From Clostridium sp. (GTDB lineage: Bacteria > Bacillota > Clostridia > Clostridiales > Clostridiaceae): a DNA stretch of 54,738 nucleotides. Made by a program: the position numbers and the translations under genes. Under the pieces are notes generated by a model. The model was not told the DNA's origin. It saw nothing but the letters and a program-made list of their open reading frames with translations, and did not search any database. Shown in pieces: positions 48,154 to 54,738 of this stretch. The stretch spans positions 1 through 54,738 of the forward strand of contig NZ_JARHZJ010000090.1 of NCBI RefSeq assembly GCF_029258205.1, written 5' to 3'. Numbering within the stretch: position 1 is the stretch's first letter; each line of letters begins with the position of its first letter.

Positions 48154-49485
48154 ATGAGAAAAAAAGATATACTTGAATTAAAAAAACGTCTAAAAAAAGA
48201 CCATTGTACCTTTACTAAAATGTGCGGATGCTATGTCAATGGAGAAAAAAATATTATTTTAAACTTTAGAGAAACTTTTCTAAACTTAGATGAAGATGAA
48301 TATTTCAAATATTTAGAAATCGCTAAAAAGGTTATGTCTGGAACTATTGGAAATAATATTTTAGAACTAAACTTTCCTTTAAATGATTATCTTGTGAACG
48401 AGAGCCAAGTTTCTCTTATGCAATTAAAAAATAGTCAATTAAAGGATGATGAACTTCTTAATGATTTTTATAAATTAGTTATAGATAATTATGATTACAC
48501 AGGTAACTTTTTAATACTTCTTTTCCATGATGCTTATGATGTTATCACAAAAACTAAAGATAACCTCAAAGTAGATGAATCTGAAGAGGTATATGAATAT
48601 ATTTTATGTGCAGTATGTCCAGTTTCTCTTTCAGGTCCTGGTCTTAGATATTTTGAAGAAGAAAATCAAATAAAATCACGTATTAGAGATTGGGTAGTTG
48701 AAGCCCCTGCTAATGGATTTGTATTCCCTGCTTTTATAGATCGTAGCTCAGATGTTAATTCTGTAATGTATTATACTAAAAATGCTAAAGATACTCATCC
48801 AGAATTAATGGAAAATGTATTAGGTTGTACTTCAAAGCAAACTGCTACTATTCAAAAGCAAATATTCCAATCAATTATTAAGGATTCTTTCTTAGATGAA
48901 GAAAAAGCAGAAAAAGTATTTATGGAAGTACAAGAAAATTTAAATAATATGATAGAAGAACATAACTCTATGTATGAAGATACTCCTGACTGTGAACCTA
49001 TAGCTTTAACAGATAAAGATGTTCAAAATATATTAATAGAAAGTGGAATTCCTGAAGATGTTACTAGCCAGATTGAAAAATCTTATGTAGAAAGCTTTGG
49101 TGAAGATATTCCTTTAGCTGAAAACTTAATTGATAACAAAACTCTAAAAGCAAATGAACAAAGAAAAAAAGAAGAGCATCTTGAAAAGCAAGTAGCAATA
49201 CTAAAAACTAGACTTGAAGAAGTAAAAAAAGAATCTACTATGGGCACTGAAGAAGATGTTCTTACAGAAACTTGTGATATAGTTTCTGATGAAATTTTAA
49301 AAAATAATTTAGAAGAATCTGAAGATAATAATGATATTAATAGTGAATATGATATTGTACTTCAGGTAAAGCCTGAGAAAATACATGAAATAAAATCTCA
49401 AATAATTGATGGTCAAAAGTGCATAGTTATTCCTATTAATGAAGATGAACAAACTAAAGTTAATGGTTTAGATGATTTAATTTAA
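48154..49485 (+). CDS. DUF4317 domain protein, function unknown
   Basis: A 443-residue soluble protein starting at ATG 48154 with GAGGAG seven bases upstream; the longer frame begins with TTG inside that site. The N-terminal MRKKDILELKKRLKKDHCTFTKMCGCYVNGEKN and the central CAVCPVSLSGPGLRYFEEEN are typical of DUF4317, a Firmicute family with no known function. The last ~100 residues form a coiled-coil-like, acidic tail. It lies 84 bases after the GntP gene on the same strand; linkage is possible. A repeat carrying a terminator follows. Confidence 0.88.
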   Translation: MRKKDILELKKRLKKDHCTFTKMCGCYVNGEKNIILNFRETFLNLDEDEYFKYLEIAKKVMSGTIGNNILELNFPLNDYLVNESQVSLMQLKNSQLKDDELLNDFYKLVIDNYDYTGNFLILLFHDAYDVITKTKDNLKVDESEEVYEYILCAVCPVSLSGPGLRYFEEENQIKSRIRDWVVEAPANGFVFPAFIDRSSDVNSVMYYTKNAKDTHPELMENVLGCTSKQTATIQKQIFQSIIKDSFLDEEKAEKVFMEVQENLNNMIEEHNSMYEDTPDCEPIALTDKDVQNILIESGIPEDVTSQIEKSYVESFGEDIPLAENLIDNKTLKANEQRKKEEHLEKQVAILKTRLEEVKKESTMGTEEDVLTETCDIVSDEILKNNLEESEDNNDINSEYDIVLQVKPEKIHEIKSQIIDGQKCIVIPINEDEQTKVNGLDDLI

Positions 49486-49538
49486 GTGTATTAAGAATAA
49501 AGATATAAAGTTATTTTGGGAATGAAGAATGTAGACTG

Positions 49539-49613
49539 TAGAATAATTTGTGTAATTTAATATTCTATATTGATTATATAACTGGAAATTTTATTTCCAG
49601 TTATATTTTTATA
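49539..49613 (+). repeat. Dispersed 75-bp repeat with terminator hairpin (copy 2)
   Basis: Second copy of the block at 33754-33828, differing at about four bases. ACTGGAAAT-TTT-ATTTCCAGT is the stem; TTATATTTTTATAG follows. It lies 54 bases after the DUF4317 gene, as the first copy lies 69 bases after the PAP2 gene. Confidence 0.8.
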
Positions 49614-49631
49614 GTTTTTCCAATTAAATTA

Positions 49632-50588
49632 TTAATCATTGTCATTTATAAGCATACTATTTAAATACTTAACAGAAGTAACTATTCCATTATCATCAAG
49701 AATTAAAACTGTATCATAATAAGATATTCTATACTCATCTTTAGTATAAGATCTATATCTACTACCAATTCTAACATTCATATTTCCTTTTTCATCAAAA
49801 AATTCATCATATACAATACTCTCATCATCATCCATTTTTAGTTTACTTATATTTTCTTTAATAGTATCAATATTTTCACCTATTATATTTACATTATCAT
49901 ACTTAACTATATTTCTTTCTATCCAAGCTTCTTTCACCTTTGTTTCTTCTGAATCAAATTTAATTACTATACCACCAAAATCATAAGTTTGATTTCCTAA
50001 GTACTTAAACACATCATTGCTGAATTTTTCCTTTGCACTAAATGGTTTTAAATCCTCAAAATCATATTCTTCTCTTATATCAAAATCAGGATTTTCTAAA
50101 AATTTAGATTCTCTATAATAATAACAATTACCTGGAGAATTATCACGTATTTCCTCAATATCAAGCTTTTTCATAACTATAGAATTTATAGGTTCATAAA
50201 AGTTTACCAATGAATCATGAAATGAAGATGAAGATACAGCTAGCAATAAATTTCCTTCTTTATACGCCAACTCTTCTCCTCTTGAATTAAAAATATATGG
50301 CACTAAAACAAAACCAAATGTTATAACAATACCTATTATAAAAGATAAAAATGTAGAAAACACCTTAGCTATCCTTCCTATCTCTTTCTCCTTCCAAATT
50401 TTTTTAATAAATAATACGTTCAATATTGCTATAAATATAAATTTATCTAAAGCAATAAAGTCTTTAATTCCTTCTCTAAACTCTATACCATAATTTAATA
50501 AAACAAACTTTGAAATCAAATAAACAATATAAATTAAAAAACTTACTATCAAAAGAATCCCTGAAACACTTAATTTCTTACCTTTCAT
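49632..50588 (-). CDS. Membrane protein with large extracytoplasmic domain, unrecognised
   Basis: A 318-residue protein with three hydrophobic segments in the first ~120 residues (ILLIVSFLIYIVYLISKFVL, FIFIAILNVLFIKKIW, FLSFIIGIVITFGFVLVPYI) and then about 190 residues of polar, acidic sequence rich in Asp, Glu and Tyr. The last part, DEYRISYYDTVLILDDNGIVTSVKYL, looks like a beta-rich domain. AAGGAGTAGGCATT precedes the ATG. No family is recognised. It stands alone. Confidence 0.75.
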   Translation of the reverse strand: MKGKKLSVSGILLIVSFLIYIVYLISKFVLLNYGIEFREGIKDFIALDKFIFIAILNVLFIKKIWKEKEIGRIAKVFSTFLSFIIGIVITFGFVLVPYIFNSRGEELAYKEGNLLLAVSSSSFHDSLVNFYEPINSIVMKKLDIEEIRDNSPGNCYYYRESKFLENPDFDIREEYDFEDLKPFSAKEKFSNDVFKYLGNQTYDFGGIVIKFDSEETKVKEAWIERNIVKYDNVNIIGENIDTIKENISKLKMDDDESIVYDEFFDEKGNMNVRIGSRYRSYTKDEYRISYYDTVLILDDNGIVTSVKYLNSMLINDND

Positions 50589-50612
50589 AATGCCTACTCC
50601 TTAAAAATTCAA

Positions 50613-50919
50613 ATAACTTAATTATAAACTCAAAATTATATTTTACAAATATATTATTTTATTTATAAATATTTGTAAAGAGTATAAAATTTTTAAAATC
50701 ACTTTAACAATCATTCCTTTTAATGATAAACTCTATATAATAACTAATGGTCTTATATCTGTTCAAAATAAAAGAATAAGACAATCTACTATAGCAAAAT
50801 ATTTTGATCCTATAGTAATTTCTGAAGAAAAATTTATACAAATAATTCTTAAAAATATCTTTAACAAAAATGTAACTCTGCCTAATAATCAATATATTAA
50901 AAATAACAATCTATTTTAA
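50613..50919 (+). pseudogene. Gene fragment without start codon
   Basis: The plus strand is open for about 100 codons without any Met. The best-looking part reads LTIIPFNDKLYIITNGLIS, VQNKRIRQSTIAKYFDPIV and ISEEKFIQIILKNIFNKN, which has normal codon use and alternating hydrophobic pattern. It lacks a ribosome site and is likely the tail of a lost gene. The minus-strand frame over the same bases looks like a shadow. Confidence 0.4.
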
Positions 50920-50967
50920 ATGAAGATTTACATTATAAGTATTCATTAAAAGCTATATTTAATAATT

Positions 50968-51011
50968 AAAAAGTAGATGATTCTATTTGAAAATTAAATC
51001 ATCTACTTTTT
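50968..51011 (-). terminator. Bidirectional terminator after the deformylase-like gene
   Basis: AAAAAGTAGATGATT (50968-50982) and AATCATCTACTTTTT (50997-51011) form a perfect 15-bp stem with A/T runs on both sides. Confidence 0.88.
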
Positions 51012-51062
51012 CAGTTTAATAAATATTCTTTTAAAATTATTAGTCTTTATTATTAAAACTGA

Positions 51063-51473
51063 CTAAATTATTCTGCCATCAAATTGATAAACTTCATGCT
51101 GAATAATCTGTGCAGTAAATCCTGAAAATTTTTCTTTATGTTTCTTGAAATTTCTATCAAGACATTCTACTTCAATTATTTCATATCTTGTTATTTTTCT
51201 AAAACCAGTTAAAGATAAGCAACTTTCTTCTATTTCATAACCCTTCTCTTTCTTTACTATAACTGGATTCACCATAGGAACTATAATATTTCCTATGCTA
51301 AACACAAGTATGCATTTTTTCACTCCTATAATATTAGCAACCATATCAACACAACTCTCTAAATTTAATCTTAGATTATCAACTAAATCATCAATAATTC
51401 CTATATCTTCTTTAGTTGCAGGTTCTGATTTTTGTCTTAAAAATAATAAATCCTTAACAATTGGTTTTATCAT
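51063..51473 (-). CDS. Peptide deformylase-like protein lacking one metal ligand
   Basis: A 136-residue protein of the Def family. Motif II is present as EESCLS (Cys85 is the metal ligand) and motif III as QHEVYQFDG, where the usual HExDH has become HEVYQ. His126 and Glu127 remain, but Gln130 replaces the third metal-binding His. Motif I (GxGxAAxQ) is also unlike the norm (ESCVDMVANIIG). Deformylases remove the formyl group from nascent proteins. This copy is probably inactive or altered, and a normal copy should exist elsewhere in the genome. A weak AAGG lies before the ATG. Confidence 0.8.
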   Translation of the reverse strand: MIKPIVKDLLFLRQKSEPATKEDIGIIDDLVDNLRLNLESCVDMVANIIGVKKCILVFSIGNIIVPMVNPVIVKKEKGYEIEESCLSLTGFRKITRYEIIEVECLDRNFKKHKEKFSGFTAQIIQHEVYQFDGRII

Positions 51474-51684
51474 ATCTATTTCAACCTTTATAATTTATTT
51501 GCCTTAATAAGATCTAAAATTAAAAATCTTTTTTTAAAATCATACTTAAAATATGTCTTATGATACAGATTTAATTTCCATTATTTTTTATTGACTAAAA
51601 TTCACTCTAGTAACTTTTATTTGTATAATCTCATACTATATACTATAGAAATTTATCTTAATATACAAAAAGGAGAAAAGTTAG

Positions 51685-52353
51685 ATGAAAAATATAAAAA
51701 AAATAATGTCTCAAATGCCTGGCTTAAGTAAACAAATCGCTGTTACACTAAATAATGAATATCTATCATTTGAAGGTACACAAACTGAAGAAATAAAAAC
51801 TCAAGATGTTGAAGATAAAAATATACTACCAGACTGTTGTCAAAGAGAAAGTTCACCAAAACCAAGCTGTCAATCTCATAGTACTACCTGTAAAAATACT
51901 AATCGTTGTGTAGATTTTTGTTGTGCAATAAATCTACCAAATAATTTCAATGTCAATAAACATGACCCTCAAACTAGAATATTATACGACTTAAATTGCT
52001 TAAATGCTATTATTGTTCCATGCTGCTGTAATGGAGCCCCTAGATATGATATAAAAATAGTTGGATGTATTCCTTTCATTGTTAATGTTTCCGTTGTTAA
52101 AGATGAAGGACAATGTTTATACCCTCATCATAATAATATAGCCTTATCTTGTTATAATAGTGTATGTGTAGATAATGTTGTTTGCAATAAATGCACTTAT
52201 GAAGAAGCTATACTTGCACGTGAAATTATAAAAGATAAATTAAGGCATTGTCACTGTGTAAGTGTACAAGATTTAAATACTGATGTTTGCTATCATTCCT
52301 GTGTAATAAAAGTAACTGGTAGATTTAAACTTCCAGATTGTGATAATAAATAA
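51685..52353 (+). CDS. Cys-rich protein, spore-coat-like, unrecognised
   Basis: A 222-residue protein with 22 cysteines, mainly in doublets and triplets (DCCQRE, DFCCAI, VPCCCNG, RHCHC). There is no signal peptide. The middle part RYDIKIVGCIPFIVNVSVVK and the end HSCVIKVTGRFKLPDC suggest a compact beta-rich domain repeated twice. Such composition is common among Clostridium spore coat and exosporium proteins, which cross-link by disulfides after mother-cell expression; this is an inference, as no family match is recalled. AAAGGAG precedes the ATG at a good distance. It diverges from the deformylase-like gene. Confidence 0.75.
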   Translation: MKNIKKIMSQMPGLSKQIAVTLNNEYLSFEGTQTEEIKTQDVEDKNILPDCCQRESSPKPSCQSHSTTCKNTNRCVDFCCAINLPNNFNVNKHDPQTRILYDLNCLNAIIVPCCCNGAPRYDIKIVGCIPFIVNVSVVKDEGQCLYPHHNNIALSCYNSVCVDNVVCNKCTYEEAILAREIIKDKLRHCHCVSVQDLNTDVCYHSCVIKVTGRFKLPDCDNK

Positions 52354-52725
52354 TTATAAAAACAATTTATTTTTAATATCATATTAATTTATTAACAAAT
52401 AAATATGATATAGGTTGGGTTGTATCGAAACTATAATTTAGTAAAATTATCGAGAAAACTCCGAATAAAAAATAACAAGTATAACTTCAATTGTTAAAGT
52501 GTACCATTTATCAAGGAGATTTTAAAAAAAGCTATACACCATTAAGAAGATGATTTCTGCAATTAACAGGAGTCATCTTTTTTAAATTCCATTTATCTCC
52601 ACTGTTATTCTAAATCGTGGACATGTTTTTAGTAAATACTTAAATATTTTAATTCTAATATTGTTATGACATTAAGTTCAATATGCATATTGTATATAAA
52701 TAAATTTATTCTGCGAGGTAAAATT
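52354..52725. other. Gene-free stretch with hairpins and possible IS end
   Basis: An inverted pair (ATATCATATT near 52377 and AAATATGATAT near 52405) lies after the Cys-rich gene. GGTTGGGTTGTATCGAAACT begins near 52412 and looks like an element end, and a short open stretch ends ...YQGDFKKSYTPLRR. AAGATGA (52549-52555) pairs with TCATCTT (52573-52579) ahead of a T run, a plausible plus-strand terminator. I cannot assign it to a known element or RNA. Confidence 0.4.
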
Positions 52726-53219
52726 TATAGTATCAGTAGAACAAAATACGTATGTTTTAAAACAATCTGATGATACTATATGGAACTTTTTCTATGATGA
52801 GATATTCGGTATTATATACAAGATTTGTAAAAGAAATGTGTGGTCAAATTATATTTACAAATAAAACCACTGGAAAATTTTCAGTAACTCTATTACCTAA
52901 CGATAACATATTTATTATATATTAAGATTTATATGAAAGCTTAATTATGGAGTTATTTGATAATACAAAATGGAACCATTTTAATCTGCTTGAAAATGAA
53001 GATAATAAAAAATTTGATATTTACTTTAAAACTCTTTTCTTCAAAAATGATTTATAAATACTATATAGTATTTATAATAAACATACTAATATTCTAACAT
53101 TAATCTCTCAAATAATTGACAAAAATGGAGAATTAACTTCCCCTAAATTAATTGATCAATTTAAAGGCATCTATGAAATTCCATTTTATAAGTATCCATT
53201 TATAATAAATATTTGTTAG
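52726..53219 (+). pseudogene. Decayed gene with frameshift and stops
   Basis: The plus strand encodes VSVEQNTYVLKQSDDTIWNF, shifts frame, then reads VLYTRFVKEMCGQIIFTNKT and TGKFSVTLLPNDNIFIIY, a TAA, DLYESLIMELFDNTKWNHFN, FKTLFFKNDL, another TAA, and ILTLISQIIDKNGELTSPKL to a final stop. The parts join into a protein of about 160 residues. Codon use is normal for the window, so it was once a gene. The family is not recognised. Confidence 0.6.
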
Positions 53220-53279
53220 AATAGTGTATAATATTATTAATTTATAAGTATTAAAAAATATAGAAAGGATTTATTAATT

Positions 53280-54737
53280 ATGATTTTTACTTTTTTCTCC
53301 AATTTACTTCATATTGTAAATTTATTAACCATTTTTTATATGATTTTTAAAGAAAATCGTTCTTCTAAAAGTATAATTTCTTGGACATTAGTATTAATTA
53401 TATTACCGTACATAGGTTTCATTTTATTTTTAATGTTAGGAAGAAAAGTTAATATTAAAGATATTTTTATAATGAAGAAATCTGAACTTACTCTCTTTGA
53501 TAAATACATGAAGAAATTAAAAAACACAAATAATTTAAATGATGACTTAAAAAAATATAAACATAATGATATGATTAAAGCTATTGAAAACATGGAATAT
53601 TCACCTTATAGAATAAATGTGGAAACCAAAGTATTTTTTGATGGAAAAGAATTATTTGATGATATTTTAGAAAGTTTAAAGAAAGCACAAAAAAGCATAA
53701 ATATAGAATTTTACACATTCAAAAATGATGACATAGGCTCAAAAATCTTAGATATTCTTAAAGAAAAAGCTAAATCTGGTGTTGAAGTTAGATTATTATA
53801 TGACTCTGTAGGCAGTAGAAGCACTAATAGAAAAAAACTTCAGTCTGCAATTGATGCCGGTGTAAAAGTTGGTGAATTCTTCCCTGCTATATTTAGATTG
53901 ATAAACATAAATATGAACTTTAGAAATCATCGTAAAATAATAGTTATAGATAATAAAGTTGGCTATGTTGGTGGCTTTAATGTAGGAGATGAATATTTAG
54001 GTAAAGATCCTAAATTTGGTTACTGGAGAGATACTCATATAAAATTCATGGGTGACTCAGTAAGAGACTTAGATTTAAGATTTTGGGCTGATTGGAGATA
54101 TGCTACTAAGGAAGATGTTGATTTAAGCTACTTAATAGATTGTAAAAATGAAGAAACACCTTCTACAATGGCTAATTATTCAAAATGTGGTATGCAAATA
54201 ATATCTAGTGGTCCTAACCCTTATAACTTTTATGAAATTAAATTATCATATTTAGAAATGATTCAAAAAGCTAAAAAATATATTTACATACAATCACCAT
54301 ATCTAATTTTAGATGATAGCATAACTGATAGTTTAAAACTTGCATCTATATCTGGAATTGATGTAAGAATAATGATACCTGGCAAAGGTGATCATCCATT
54401 TGTTTATTGGGCAAATTTAAAGTATGCTGGTGATTTACTAAACTTTGGAGTAAAAATATATCATTATGACAAGAATGCATTCCTTCACTCTAAAACATTA
54501 GTTATAGATGATGAAGTATGTTCAATAGGAACTGCTAATATGGATACACGAAGCTTTGAACTAAATTTTGAAGTAATTTCTATGATATACTCAGATGAAA
54601 TAGCAAAAATACAACGTAAACAGTTTGAAAAGGACATGCTTATTTCAAAGCAATTAACCAAAGAAGACTATCTTAATAGAGGAATTTCAGTTAAAATTAA
54701 AGAATCATTTTCAAAACTCTTCTCAGCTTTACTTTAA
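53280..54737 (+). CDS. cls: Cardiolipin synthase
   Basis: A 485-residue membrane enzyme of the phospholipase D superfamily. Two N-terminal membrane segments (LLHIVNLLTIFYMIF, IISWTLVLIILPYIGFILFLMLG) precede two PLD domains, each with an HKD motif: NHRKIIVIDNKVGYVGGFN near residue 217 and FLHSKTLVIDDEVCSIGTANMDTRS near 402. It joins two phosphatidylglycerol molecules into cardiolipin. Length and layout are standard. AAAGGATTT precedes the ATG. The stop codon lies one base from the window end, so the gene is complete. Confidence 0.95.
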   Translation: MIFTFFSNLLHIVNLLTIFYMIFKENRSSKSIISWTLVLIILPYIGFILFLMLGRKVNIKDIFIMKKSELTLFDKYMKKLKNTNNLNDDLKKYKHNDMIKAIENMEYSPYRINVETKVFFDGKELFDDILESLKKAQKSINIEFYTFKNDDIGSKILDILKEKAKSGVEVRLLYDSVGSRSTNRKKLQSAIDAGVKVGEFFPAIFRLININMNFRNHRKIIVIDNKVGYVGGFNVGDEYLGKDPKFGYWRDTHIKFMGDSVRDLDLRFWADWRYATKEDVDLSYLIDCKNEETPSTMANYSKCGMQIISSGPNPYNFYEIKLSYLEMIQKAKKYIYIQSPYLILDDSITDSLKLASISGIDVRIMIPGKGDHPFVYWANLKYAGDLLNFGVKIYHYDKNAFLHSKTLVIDDEVCSIGTANMDTRSFELNFEVISMIYSDEIAKIQRKQFEKDMLISKQLTKEDYLNRGISVKIKESFSKLFSALL

Positions 54738-54738
54738 T

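Noticed and set aside
50704..50892. Minus-strand frame of 62 codons
   Set aside because: The plus strand over the same bases reads like a protein fragment; the minus frame has no ribosome site and odd composition.

Overview
The window is very AT-rich, with strong AGGAGG-type ribosome sites and long U-tailed hairpins after most genes. Its gene content is a mannose-family PTS, a GH85 endo-beta-N-acetylglucosaminidase, a GH2 enzyme, a sortase-anchored thioester adhesin and a coenzyme A-disulfide reductase fused to rhodanese. Together these point to a low-GC Firmicute, most likely Clostridium perfringens or a close relative. The species is an inference from gene content and composition; no rRNA or other marker gene is present.

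Layout. 1-1.5 kb: a truncated DUF5692 membrane protein gene diverging from a TetR regulator, with a long dyad between them. 1.6-5.2 kb: a two-gene ABC exporter. 5.5-9.6 kb: a secreted CAP-domain protein and a GH2 glycosidase. 9.8-12.1 kb: a CoA-disulfide reductase/rhodanese gene overlapping a Crp/Fnr regulator gene. 12.5-15.1 kb: a TIGR02206-type membrane protein, a polysaccharide deacetylase lipoprotein and a small unknown. 15.4-18.7 kb: mannose-family PTS (IIAB, IIC, IID) plus DUF956. 19.1-23.5 kb: a HAD phosphatase and the secreted GH85 enzyme. 24-33.7 kb: mostly housekeeping-like or unknown genes, including a PAS-GGDEF-PHP fusion, a YgjP-like metallopeptidase, a FliB-like Cys-cluster protein, a uracil-DNA-glycosylase-fold protein and a PAP2 phosphatase. 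33.9-35.1 kb: a dead IS256-family transposase. 35.4-37.9 kb: a thioester/Cna-B adhesin ending in LPKTG. 38.5-41.2 kb: gene decay (MarR pseudogene and fragments) around a ketopantoate-reductase-like gene. 41.4-46.1 kb: a 1554-residue surface protein with a transglutaminase-like core. 46.7-49.5 kb: a GntP permease and a DUF4317 protein. 49.6-54.7 kb: a membrane protein, a peptide deformylase-like protein that has lost a metal ligand, a Cys-rich protein, a pseudogene and a cardiolipin synthase.

The genes suggest a host-glycan lifestyle. The GH85 enzyme should cut high-mannose N-glycans from glycoproteins outside the cell, the GH2 enzyme can trim galactosides, and the adjacent mannose PTS imports hexoses. 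Two large surface proteins, one predicted to bond covalently to host amines and one with carbohydrate-binding modules, would hold the cell to glycan-rich tissue. These links are inferred from proximity and family knowledge.

The least ordinary signals are these: a roughly 110-bp hairpin element sitting exactly between the Shine-Dalgarno sequence and the start codon of the GntP gene; a hairpin between the ribosome site and TTG start of the TIGR02206 gene; upstream blocks shared between the CoA-disulfide reductase operon and the adhesin; 20-bp phased repeats upstream of the mannose PTS; the PAS-GGDEF-PHP fusion; degenerate active-site proteins (peptide deformylase, M50-like, PAP2); and a dispersed 75-bp terminator repeat.
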